Origin: Melanocharis versteri
Lineage: Eukaryota > Chordata > Aves > Passeriformes > Melanocharitidae
Assembly: GCA_013397845.1 (NCBI GenBank)
Contig: VZTG01003728.1
Coordinates: 761,465-825,464 of the forward strand
Direction: 5' to 3'
DNA: 64,000 nucleotides
Position 1 is the stretch's first letter; each line of letters starts with the position of its first letter. The position numbers were made by a program, and so were the translations under genes. Positions 24,210 to 36,600 of the stretch are shown here, piece after piece. Below the pieces are notes generated by a model that had not been told where the DNA came from, ran no database searches, and saw only the letters and a program-made list of their open reading frames with translations.

Positions 24210-24536
24210 GGGGAAGTGGAGGGGCTGGCACTGATCTCTTCACTCTTGTGACCAGTCACAGAACTCAAGGAAATGGCATGAAAATGAATTGGGTCAGGTT
24301 TAAATTGGATATCAGGAAAAAGTTTTTTGCCCAGATGGTGGTTAAGCACTGGAACAGGCTCCCTGGGGAAGTGGTGACAGCACCAGCCTGACAGAACTCA
24401 AGTATTTGGGCTATGCTCTCAGGCACATGATGTGACTCTTGGGGTGTCCTGCACAGGACCAGGAATTGGACTTGAGGATCCGGATGGGTGCCTTCCAACT
24501 CAGCTTATTCTATGATTCTATGACTCTGTGATTAGA

Positions 24537-27500
24537 TTTGGAGGCACCTTATTTTTGGACTGGCAAGGCACTTGGGCCATATCTACTGATGCTTATAGCC
24601 AGCTCATGATCATGAACATCAGTACTGATACGTGATTTAAATACTGATACACAATTGAGAAGAGAAGTGGAGCAGTGATATTTTATTTACATTTAACCCT
24701 GGCAAAAAGTCTCTGCTTATTCAATATGAAAATATGCTTTTGTTACCATCTCCTCATATTGTCTTCCTTAGAGTGAACGACATCCAGAAATATAAATAAC
24801 CATTGAAGACACAGTATGTGATGCATAGGAAGTAAGGGATTATAAAAAAAAATCCAGGTGTTACACTTGCTGGGAGACCTAACAGTACACAAGAGTTAAG
24901 CCAGAAGTTAAATTACTGCAAATGTTGGCCCAAAGCAGTAAATCAATATGTGTTTTTACTGCCCCTATCCAGGAGCCATAGATTGTTATCCAGTAAAATG
25001 ATGGAGTTTTTCCAACACGTCTGTTGTTTTGCTTACAGTAGAAAGGAATAAATTAAATGCAGTGCTTTTAAATAAATGTCCAGTATACACAAATCTTGAT
25101 ATGGAAAAAAAATACCGCTTGATTTATAAAATACACAGTGCTCCAAACTCAAGCCACACAAAATGGAAAGCCTGTCCAAATCAGTTACAGTAATGACTGT
25201 AGTTAGGAGGGTTAACTTCTGATGATATGTGTGTAACGTGGGAAGGCAAACAGTGGAACTTATTCCCGTTACACAGTACATGAATCCCAGAAATGTTGTA
25301 CTCTTTCTCCTAGTTGCAGACTATCAGACCACAGCAAACCATTTGCTGATTTATATAGCCACAAGAAGTCAATTTTTTTTTCTAGCACATTGGAGGATGG
25401 GTGGGGGTATTATGCGAGGAAGGGAGAGTTGATAGCTGTTTGCATAGTTTGGACCTTTGTGTCAGGTTTCTGGGAGTGAAAAGATGTAAGCTCATAAGCC
25501 TATTTAGGAGTGGTGGGCTGCTAGAAGAGAGGATGGCAGGAGATTTGAATTTGCTTATTTTAAAATACCTTGTGGGACACGGGCACCAGTAAGTGTTGTA
25601 ATTGTCAGTGCTTGATTCATTTGCCTGCAAGGGCTGCTAATAAGACACTAATAAAATTAAAGGACAGGTGGGTTTATTGTACTACTTTCCCAAGCTGAGA
25701 CTAACCTTCCCCTGTATCGACACAGAATTTGTGCTGGTAAATGCAGAACTTTCAAGATGGCTTTTAAACTCATCATTTGCAAATTGAGATGGAGATAAAA
25801 CTCCAGTTTCCTCAGTGCTTCCTGCAAATTTTTAAGGAACTTTTCCTCAGCAGCTGAGAAGCCAGAACAGGTCATGGAAGCAGTTGTAAGACTGAACTGG
25901 GAAGACTGAGATTCATCCAAGAGCAGCACCAGAGAGAGATCACAAGAGCTGCAAGTGAGTTTGTGAAGCTCCATGCAGAAATCTGGTAAGAGAGAAGTGA
26001 CTGGAGCTTCACAAGGCAGGGTGTGAATAGTGGGAGACTTGGCAGTGAGGTACTACAATTCCCATCTAGGTATTATCTTCACTTCAGATATTCTGTGTAA
26101 GGTGCCTGACAGCGAAATTGAATAACTTTAGATATAACAAATATAACTGAATAACTTTCACAGACAGGGAACGGATAAAAATAAATCTTCAGAAACAAAA
26201 CAAAAAGGCTGGGTTAGAAAACTTGAAAGAACCAATCTGCATTGCTGATAATTGATTATTGGTTTGGTTTTCAAGCTAAACTTTGACCTCCTAGAAAGAA
26301 AAGTTGAGAAGAAAATACAGCTAATGAGGACATAATAGGACACAAGAAGAATACAAAAACCAGTGCTATGCTACCCCTTGAGATGGACTGCATGGAGATG
26401 AATGTGATAGTTCAACCAAGTTACTTACCAAATGCAAATAAAATACTGTGTGCAGTTAAGTGACAAGAAATAATCAAAGAAACAGAAAGCACTCCTCTGG
26501 GAAACGGAGAGGATTAGATTTGTTTGCCTTGCAGAGGAGATTAATTACTGTTACTGAACATAATAAATGCAAAAGAGGAAGTAGATGAGAAAAGTATGTT
26601 TGCCAACTCTTACAGCAAAATAATAAAATGACATCCAGCAAAAAATTAAAGGCAAGAAGTGTAAGACTAATTGCAGAACTTCTTTAATGATAACATAAAA
26701 TTAACCTCTTGAATTGATTGCCACAATATGTGAGCTCGGTAAGTTTTGGAAAGGGGAATGTATATGGCTAATGAGGCTCTTTGCAGTCACGAAACTGAAT
26801 AACTGGAGATGTAAACCAAGGACATCATGGGTAACTGGAACACTACATATGTAGTCAGTCATGGCTAGCTCTTCTGTTGTCTTCCTGAATACCAGACAAT
26901 CCTTCCAGTTCTTCAAGTATGCAGTAAAGTGAAAATCACAGTGCTGTGTTCTATAAGAAGAGGCAAATTCTGTCCTGGAGCATGTATAAAGGATATACAA
27001 ACATTGGTGCACTGGGGAGTCCAAGGCACTTTGAAAGCCAAAAGAAATTTTGCTAGTGAATGCTAAATGTCAGGCAACTGTCACAAGTTAAGTTTGCACT
27101 CCTAGACTAAAACGGTGACAGCAAGCAAAGTTTGTCAGGTGGCTTTATCTCAGCCTTTCTTCTTGTCTGTTACTTACTTGGAAGGCAGAGACCTCCCAGT
27201 GTTATCCAGGCAGCTGCTGTTGACAAGACGTAAATCAGACAAGTACTAAAATCTCCAGTAAGTACTTTTCTTATTTAGGAATGAACACTCTGGGATCAGT
27301 CATATATGCAAAATGTAAGAATAGTAATGAAATTGTGCCTAGTGTTTGAAAAAGAAAGAAAGAAACAAACAGCCCCCCTCCTCCCCTCCCCCAGCTTCTG
27401 TCTGAGGAGCTGTAATTTGGTTTAAAAAACGTTCTGGCTAAGGATTTCAATTCTCTTTGACAAAAAGTCAGATTTTGAGCTCTGTCAAAAACACATGCAA

Positions 27501-29363
27501 AGCATTTTAGTTGAGAAAAAACAAAGTTAATGGCTGAATTTTAAAATATATTTTATATCGAATTGTTTAAGGGGGTAGAATAAAAGGTAGAAATATGGTT
27601 TTAGTACACAGAAACCAAACATCAGGTGCGCTCTAGTTTCCATTATTGTGGTATGTAAGAACCTCACCATTCATTAATAATTGTTCCTCATGACAACTGA
27701 CATAGAAGAAGGGTGAATTGGAATTCAATATCTACTTTTAAGGATAAAATTTAATGAAGAGTGTAAGATCATTACTTGGCATTATTGATAGAAGTGGGTC
27801 AAATGCAGTGGTATTGGAAACACAAAAAAAAGTCTGAAATTTGCAGATTCATCCATCTCAAAATCTTTTGTGAGTATTTCTAAGATGACTGATAGTGTTC
27901 CCCAAATTCTATCTAAATTATTGAATTTTGTGCATTATTTTGTGTGCTCTTTTACGTGTGAATCAAATGCAGCCAGATGCCTGGGATCTATAAGAGCAGG
28001 TCAAACACATTTCCTAGCATCATGGCAGGAAATTAAAGAGGAAATATGCAAAGGTTTGAAAATTATTACAATGTTTTCTGCATAGTTGGCAGCCCTGAGA
28101 AAATGACAACTGGTTTTGTGCAGGCCGATTTCTCCAGATTACATATGGTAGTCATATGTGAAATTCATGCCATTCAGCATATTCATGTCAGACTTGAATT
28201 GGATTTGATGTGCATATGTCTGCACTTCCATCCAAACTTTCTCAAAACAATGGGAACACCAACATAAGAGAAAAATTATTTTTTATGATTGAGCACACTG
28301 AATTACTATTGCAGCTCTCAGGGGTTTTTGTTTACTTCTTTGTTTGTTTGGTTTTATATAAATACAGAAAATTTAACATGGCAAGAGCCAGGGCAAGCAT
28401 GAAGATTATTGTTGAGATAGGCAAGGAAATAGTCTTGCTTTGCTTCATTTAAGGAAATGCTCATAGAGAGAGTCAAATTAATGTATTGTATGTTTCCATA
28501 ACTCTCTCTTAACATTTTTAACCTCACTGGCTGCATTTTTTACTTTAGAGAATATGTATTTTTTTTTTCTCATCTGCTGTATAAAGGATCTATGTATGAA
28601 TAGTAGACATGCTACCAAAAATATCTATCCAAAAAGTCTGGCATGTATTATAAAGCAAATAAACTAAAAAAAGAAGACTTTTAAAAAGAAATAATTAATC
28701 TTCAATCATTTTCTAGCATAGGTTGATAAAATGTCTTCTTTCTTTTTTTGCATATTAATACATAAACTTACATGAAAATTAAAAAAATCACCATCTAGAA
28801 CATATAATGAGGAGATTTTTTGTAAACATTGCAATGAACACTTTTTTCTAAAATGTAAATTTTTTTTTGGCAGAAATTAGTGACCTAATTTCATAGTATT
28901 GAGAAAAAAAGAGTACCTGTCATAAGCAAAACATAGTAAGAAAAGGCTTTCAGAAATAATCACAATGGTATTTTTTGAAAAGCAGTTTTTTATAGTTAAC
29001 TAAATAGGAATTTTTCAGAAGTATTGTTCACGCTGCTGGTCACACTGTAGATACATCCTTATTCTGTAAGACATGGGGTGTTTTTGCCTTTGCAGTATTG
29101 GGAGAAAGCATCCTAGACAGATCACAATGGGGTGTCTTTTCCAGTTAGCTTAGGAGATGGAGAGGATCTCAGCTGGTTTTGGCCCAGTATATGAGTGTAT
29201 CTCTTATCTGTTGCCTTCTGCCTGAAAAGGCTCAGCTGGTGATACAACACCGTGTTCTAAACCTCAAAGAATTATGTACTACTAATAGTTGAGTTAGATA
29301 TTGCATACAACAGTCCGAAAGATGCACTGCTTCCCAACAAAGTGGAAAGGTTATTCTATTTCC
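24537..29363. other. Noncoding stretch, no gene seen
   Basis: Nearly 5 kb of AT-rich DNA. Only short open frames, no recognised repeat. A purine-rich tract followed by a C-rich tract lies at 27348-27393. The stretch from about 28540 to 29000 is especially AT-rich. Confidence 0.5.
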
Positions 29364-30619
29364 TTAGTTTTCCATGTAAGGTGTTGGGATGGTTCTGGCC
29401 CCTACTGCTTGAACTGCTAACCATGAAGGCACAGGCAAAATGACTGGTACATGCTTCACAGAAGTCAGGTTTTTCCAGCGCATTAATGTCGTAGTTGGCC
29501 TCTTTGGGAAATCAGGGAACCTGAGGCTGTCCATGTGAAATGGAAGTATGAAGCACATTTGACAACAGACATGGAAAACGAGTTTAGTTTCAGAAGTAAA
29601 AAGAGACTTCTCTTGCATGTATCGAAAATCAGAAATGTCCAGGAGACGGGTGTCTCTCTGAACGTGCTCCCTTTGCAGCACATGATCGCCACTGGCATGG
29701 TTAGGTAAGATCTAGCATACAGTGGGATGAAACCTCTTCAGACTTTTGCAGAGGTTTATCAAGCATTTTTAAGAGGTCCTGGGGAGATAATGTATGACGG
29801 AAACCAAATTCATAATGCCTGCAACAAACTGCCTGAGGACCGAGTTTTGTGCATACTTGGCCATTAGACTCAGACACATCAAAATCCATCAAATGGTGCG
29901 AAGAGCTGCTTGAAGCCTGGTTATGCGACATCCTACAAAAAAAGGGAAGGGAAACCACTTCTTCTGAGAAGTAGCAACCACTACAAAGTCCTTTCTGAAG
30001 AGCCTGAAGGCCATGCAGAGCCTGAATAAGAAAGCTTTGTACTAATAATGATTCAGACTTGTAATGAGCTAGGGTTATTGCCTGTGTAATGGCTGAATCA
30101 ACAAGGCAAAAAATAAAAATCTTGAAGTCTGAGACTATAACCAGTTTTGTTTTCAGAAGCAATGCTATGATTTCAGAAATAGTCATGGCCCTGAACTTGA
30201 AAAGACACCATTTGTGGGACCAAGGTGGGTCTGGGAGGAGTATTTTCCTGAAAATTATTTTAGAAACAGGTAAATGCACCTCAGGAAAGTCCATGTCTCT
30301 TGGCATGCTCTCAGTGACAGGATTTAAAGAGCAGGGCAACGACCAGCATTTGGTCCCTTGCTGTGTCCTTCAAAGGGGGAGTATTGTTACACAAGGCTGC
30401 TTTTTACCATGTAGGATGAGGATCTCAGTGCAGAGGTGAGGCCATCTGAATGCAGGTTTCCTCTAACTGAATCTGCAAAGCTCTGCAAGATGCTCTCAGA
30501 TTGGATAAACAGGCAAGTTCTTCATTTGGACTTGTTCCCCAAAGCTCTGTGCCCCTCAAAACATAGGCCTTCCACTGCACAGGATAAGACTTCGGGCTAC
30601 CACTTCTGTCTACTACCAA
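29364..30619 (-). pseudogene. Coding-like block on the minus strand, unidentified
   Basis: Three minus-strand open segments follow one another: 30619-30425 (64 codons), 30339-29701 (212 codons) and about 29698-29364 (over 100 codons). The 212-codon segment is the longest open frame in the window not explained by a repeat or an N. Its second half reads like protein, with a Ser run, 'HHLMDFDVSESNGQVCTKLG' and 'SPQDLLKMLDKPLQKSEEVS'. After one stop and a frame change near 29700 the last segment contains 'HVQRDTRLLDISDFRYM'. CpG dinucleotides are commoner here than in the flanks. I do not recognise the protein and no poly(A) or target duplication is evident. It could be a decayed gene piece, an old retrocopy or a chance opening. 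A polypyrimidine tract ending in AG on the minus strand near 29935 could be an acceptor site. Confidence 0.3.
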
Positions 30620-33600
30620 GCCTGAAATGTCTCTAGTCTAGAGCGACTGAGGTTGTACACACCATAGGCGTGCAGATAGGGAAGAGACAAAATTTGTGGT
30701 GCCTCTTCCGGTTCGCTTTTCATGAGATGAGCCTATACCTTCCCGTACCATAGAGGTGCCATCTAATTCTGAGTGATTTAAAACTATTCATTAAATTTTA
30801 CAGTTTCGTAGATACTTTTCAGTTTCCAAAAACAACAGGAAAATGGCCGTGATTTTTATGACCCTACCCTCTCTATGGCCCTTTCCTTTGTTGGCTTTTC
30901 TAGGAAATCATTGAGTTCCAGCTAGAACTCATTCTGTCAGCTCTTGAAAACAAAACCAGAAACTACTATAAATATTTTGCCAGAGTCATGAATTTGCATA
31001 GCAAAACATGGTTAGCAAGATTAAAATTATTTTAAATTAAATGTCATGATTCAAAAATCTCCCTAGCAATAAACTTCCTATCACGAAGTTGTGAAATTGG
31101 ACAAGAAGCAATGTCTTAGGTAACAGTCTAGTTAATAAGATACTTGATTATTGATGCTAATTGATGATTCAATGGCACCCTTAATACTTTTACTGAAACT
31201 GATCTCAGAAATTATCCCAGCATTACTGGCACTGTCATATTTCTCCTTCTGTACCAAATTCATTAGAAAGGCTCCCAAGCCTTATGGCTGGAAAGATCTC
31301 CATAGGAATTTCATCTGCTGCTGGTATGCATAGCAGAACTTTATCCCTAGAAACTGCTGTGATTTAGCTGTGGTGTAGTGTAGTCACACAAGAGGGCAAA
31401 TTGGGCTGCCTGGAGCCATATTTCAGGAGTCTCACAAGTCTTCAATATTTGGCTGTGTAACCAAAATGGTATTTTAAGAAATGTTTGGCATGTTTGCCGA
31501 TACATGTGGGCGTGTGTGTACATATGTGAGTAAATTATGCTAAAATCTGGTTTAAAAGATTTTAAAAGAAAATGATGCCATTAAAATTTTGGAAGTCAGT
31601 GCTTGACCAATGCCAGCATGTCTGTGCAGTGTTTTGTAATTTGTCTTGTAACAGAATATATTCTCTAATTGCATAATAATGCACGTAATTTTTGGTGCTT
31701 ACTGGCCTGTATTCCCTTATCTCTCCATGAATTCTTTGTGCAATTTCCCCACTTTCCTCCTCTCCTGCATCTTCATTCTTATCAGGTCAACCATATGTTG
31801 CCAAATAAATGCCAGTTCTGGTGTGGATTTTGGAAATGTTGAGACAAGAGGAGAACATTTCATTTGCAGAATTTGGAAAGCATAAACTAAACATTAACTC
31901 ATACAATCTGAGACTTTGTTTAATCTAACAGCAGGAGCAGTGGGAGAAGGCCTGCAAGTCTGCTCTCTGTATATGTTACACACCTCTGAATACTGCATTT
32001 TCAGATACATTCCTCGGTATGGTAGCCCAGGTTTTTTTTTCCATAGAATAAGGTTCTTAGCAAATAAAATTCCTTTGCAAATATTTCTGCTTGTTTATTT
32101 GTCTTTATTGACTTTATATCCTGCATTGTCAGAAAAATATTCATAATGATAGAAGGCTGTAAGTATCTCAATTGGCACATTTTTGAAGTTAGAAAAGCTT
32201 AGAAGAGAAAAAAATGTAAGTCTAATTCTGTCCCACTTGAAAGCTCAAGAAAACCTAAGAATGCTATGTGCATTCTTGCTCCCTCCTGGGGGTTTCTGTT
32301 TATTCTTATCTATATTTTGATATGAAAATTAGGTTGATTGACAGATTGCTACAAGTGTTTAACCAAGATATAGTTTCTTTAAAAATCCCACCAAAGTGAG
32401 GGACAAAAGGAACACTGCACTTTAATGTTAAATTCTGTGATTTAGATTGCAAATGTTGAATTTCATATCTCAGACATGAGTACAATGAGTAGGCATGAGA
32501 CAGAAATGCATCAATTCACAAGGTACTGAAATATAGCTGAAAAAATATAGCAGCATAAGGGAGTAGGGCACAGGGAAAAGCAAACAAGACAGTTTTTAAA
32601 GATGGTTTGCATTTACATGAATGAGGTATAGTCATATTGACTGTAAATTCTTCCTCATCTTATAAAAATGCCACTGAGTCTGTAGGCAAATTTATTCTAT
32701 GATTGGAAAAAGCCTAACCTCAGATAATTTGATCTAAGCAGTTTGGACCTGATGAACAACAGAGCCAGGGCAGCATGGGCATCAGTCACTTGTTGTGTAC
32801 CACAGCAGTTTGGTGATGCCATGATTTCATGATCTTCAGCCGGTGTTTCTGTTGGTACTCGAGCTAAATAAACTAGGTTTTGTGAATTACAAGTCCTCCC
32901 TTCTCAGTTACAATATGGTAGTTTTAAACTCTGGGAGTAGCTTTTGATCTCAGTTCTTCATCTCAGTCAAAGACTAGCTCCAGTGCTTCAGTACCTGTTC
33001 TCTTGCCTTCAGAAGCATAATGAAAGGGCACTCATTTATATTGGTGCAGAACGAAAAATGCCACCTACCGAGTTATGCTAAGGTTTTTTCAGCAATCTCG
33101 TGTTTCAACTGATATTTCCATTTCAATAGTGAACACATACTATTCTACAGATCTTGAAAACTGGGGAAAGCACAAACCTCAGCAATATGTTTGCTGTTCC
33201 CCCCAGCTGGACCTTGAATTTAAATGAGATGAGAAGCAAGCTATAAACTTTGCAATGGTTGATTTACAACAGAGGACAACAATGAGTCATGAATCAGAGA
33301 CTCTTTTAATTGATTTTGCATACATCATAAACTACAGAAAAGCTGATTAAATGGCTTGTAGAAAGCTTTATGAGTAATTTCCTTTCCAGAGTTGTTCAAG
33401 TCTTTATTCAGGGGCACAAAAATGTTCAAAAATGCATGGAATTGTTTTTTAAATTAAAAAATAACAACAGTACTTGAGGTCTTACAGAAAGCAGAAATCT
33501 TAAAAATCATCCTGGATACAATGTAAGGGAATGTGAAAACTAGAGAAATCCATTAATTCTGGCACAGAGAATTCTGGCAGAGGGAATCTTAGACAGTTTT

Positions 33601-36600
33601 GAGATTAATTTCAGTTGCTTGTCATTAAGATATCCAAGCACACTTGAATATGTCATTCATATGACTTTCTCTTCAATCTTTTTGATTTCTCCTGGCTATT
33701 TCCTGTTTTATATCTCCTCTGACCTCAGGACAGGTGTATGAGCCCAATGCAATCAGAGAAGGGTAAAGATACATATCTGAACTCTGTTGAGGCTTTAGTA
33801 GCAGTTGGCAGTTAGTGGCAGCTGAGACCTCTGCCACTTATAAGGTGAAACAAAACCTAAAATTAGTCTGAATCAATGGAAAATAAGTTTCATGCAATAC
33901 TACAAAATATTCTTCAAAAAGGACGTTCTTTGTCTTCCTAGTAAGAAGTGCAGAGTTTCTACCTCCTCCCCAGCTGAAGGTCTGGATCCATGGGTTCATC
34001 AGGTTTGAGTACATCTGCTACTGGTAATTACTATTTTATTATTTAATTTTGTGAGAGAATAATCCTTCACTTCAGCTGTATTTTAATTGTGCTGTATGAC
34101 ACTGTTTAAAAACATGTTAAATCACAGAGCAAATGTCACAAGATTATGAAACTGGAAGGAACATCCTGAGATATCACAGTCTATCTTCTGCCACAATGTG
34201 CAAAACTTGCTATTTAGAAATGTTATCAAGCTATACCTTAAAAACATATTTCTTATTCTGTACAACTTGTGTCAGAAGACTGCTTTTAAATCACAACATT
34301 AAAAAATTTCAAACTTTCTTGTACTTCCCAGCCTAAAATATATTCTTGATTATTTACTTCCAAAAGTTGTTGTAATATATATATATTTTAAGGATATTTT
34401 CTAGAGACATGGAGACTGTGCAACTGGGCTTTATGTTTTGAATTGCTGGAGTCTTTCAAGAAAGTATGATGGGGGCAGGGGACAGTCTCAGAGAGAGCAG
34501 GCACCGATGAGTCCTGTGAAAAGGTGAAGAGCTTGCAGAGGTGAGAGGCTCCTGCCACCACAGCAGGACAGAGAAAGCTAAGCCCCTTTTCATTGTGTTT
34601 GGTAGAAGCCTGCCAGCATATCTTCATTAACCCTGAGACGCTGCTTTCTGTCCACATGCCAGCAAGAAGGTATATAAAGCATGTAAAGGGCACTGCAAGG
34701 TGCTGGCAGGAGAGGTGGGCCATTGGAGGGAAAAGAAGGGATGAGGAGGCAGGAGGAGGGAGACATTGCCAAAAGAGCCTCCTCAGATGTGATAGGAGGG
34801 AAAATTGGGGGAATATAGCAAGTGTGATAGTGGGTACTGTGAAAAGGAAATGTAAGAAAACAAACCTACAGGAGATGGATCCTTTCAATAGGTCCTTTAA
34901 TCTTGGGGAAAATGTGCATCTTGAGCAGTTTTCTGAGATTACCTAATCAATACAAGCAATCGTGTCTATCCCTAGCTTTCATCCCTCTAGGCTCAATACA
35001 GAATGCCTTTCCCTTATTTAATAATTGTCTTTTGGCTATTGTGAGAATTTCTTATTTATGGTACACTTCCATACGTTTTATGGTGCAGCAGGGGACGTGG
35101 CAAATTTTCCTCCTTTTATATTAGAGTATTACACTGGTATCTTGGGTTGGGAAAGAGAGCAGCCTTAAGTCCAGCAGGGATATCTCGATAGCAGGGGTAT
35201 ATTTGAGATATGTAGCTGACACCAAAAACATGAGGGACAATTATGTGTAACAAGGGCTTACCCATAATGTCCTTATATTGTTAATTAGTATGTGCACACA
35301 ACGAAGTATCTGAGAGAGAATTCTCATGCTCAGATGAGGTCCCTGTATCCTGGGTATGTCCAGAAGTTCCCTTGTAGACCACCTCTTTGAGGTCTAATTT
35401 ACATTCCTGTTTTCTGCTATGAAGTAGAGCATTTTTCCCTAGTTCTTCCTCATGCTTCCTGTCAGTCTCAAAAGAGTTCCTTGAGTGCTCAGGCTGGAAT
35501 TGCTTATGAGAAATTACCAGAGGACCCACTAAAAATCAAAACATGTTCTTGTTTCAACAATCTTGTTTATCTAGTGGAAATGGTATCCTCAATAGTATAG
35601 TTTTGGGCTAAAACTGTACAGTCACAACCATGATTACCTTTCCAATATTATGTATTTAATTGTTATTCCAGGCATTGGATTTTATTCAGGGTTATAGCAG
35701 CTTTTTATAGTGAGACTTTATAGTAAATATTCAGCACCAAACAAGTGAAGGTGCCTCAGCTAAATCTATCCATCTGTTTATCCAAATTTCAGGTGATTCC
35801 TCTTAATTGATAGGTGAAAGTCATATTTAGTGTGGCTGAAATGAAAACTACTACAGATCAAAGTGGGTTCTTTTTAAAGTTTTTTTCCCTACAGTGAAAA
35901 GGATTAGCACTAGTTCTCATTAATTTGAAATCATCATCAAGTATCTTTTCCTACAAAGATGACATAATCAAAGCTAACATTTAATCTCATTCTTCAGTGA
36001 ATAAAACAGTGTTCTAAGGGCCAAATTTGTGTTGAAATCTGTTAAGTAAATAAAAATACAAAAAAANGCAAAAAGATTAGGAAACAATGAAATCAACCTT
36101 GGACAATGTTAACTCAAATAGTTAATCTGCTCTAGACATTTGAAATTCACTCAGTAGATTTGCCAGAGATGACTATTAGCACAAATGAAGGGGCCATGTT
36201 TGCAAGCTGATACAGGTACCCTTTCTCTTGGGCTGAATACCAGATCTGGCCATTTAACTAAATGTATCTTCTCCTGAACTCAAAAAGCCTGGTTTAGTTT
36301 GATTACACATATGAGACCAGTTATTCAAGGTCTTTGAACTCAGACCTGAAAATGAAATTAAGCCAGTTAAGGAGATTGTCACTGAAATAGATATGCACAT
36401 GTTTCTGGCAGTACAGGCCTTTTCTCAGTCCAGCAACAAAAGAGCACTTAAGGGAATATGGAATGTTCTGCACTGTGTGATTTAACAACACAATCCCTAT
36501 TAACTTTAATGAGAGTTGCACAATTAAATCTTCACACAGTGTGCTAAAAATTACTCTTTCAATTTAATGCATAAACTAATAGATCCACTTGAAAATGTGA

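Larger units (their letters stand above)
23305..24536 (+). mobile_element. CR1 LINE, 5'-truncated 3' end
   Basis: Starts in ORF2 at the equivalent of '...SKFADDTKLGGAVNS' and runs through 'RLGNERLESSAMESDLCVLADGKLNMSQQC', 'SALGQPHLECWGQFWVPRYK' (the CR1 'ALVRPHLEY' region) and 'NGMKMNWVRFKLDIRKKFF..VVKHWNRLPGEVV' near 24274-24375. It then enters the 3' UTR and finishes with the 'ttctatgattctatga' terminal repeat near 24508-24523. It is plus-oriented and inactive, with stops and frame changes. Two internal duplications distort it: a 48-bp tandem copy at 23329-23424 and an N-joined 284-bp copy at 23641-24209. The long open frame from 23527 to 24234 depends on that second duplication. Confidence 0.9.

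Noticed and set aside
34388..34888. 166-codon minus-strand open frame, hydrophobic at its N-terminus
   Set aside because: It lies opposite a purine-rich plus strand, which makes stop codons rare on the minus strand; no recognisable domain. A TATA-like 'tatataaag' near 34671 on the plus strand is not enough to call a promoter.
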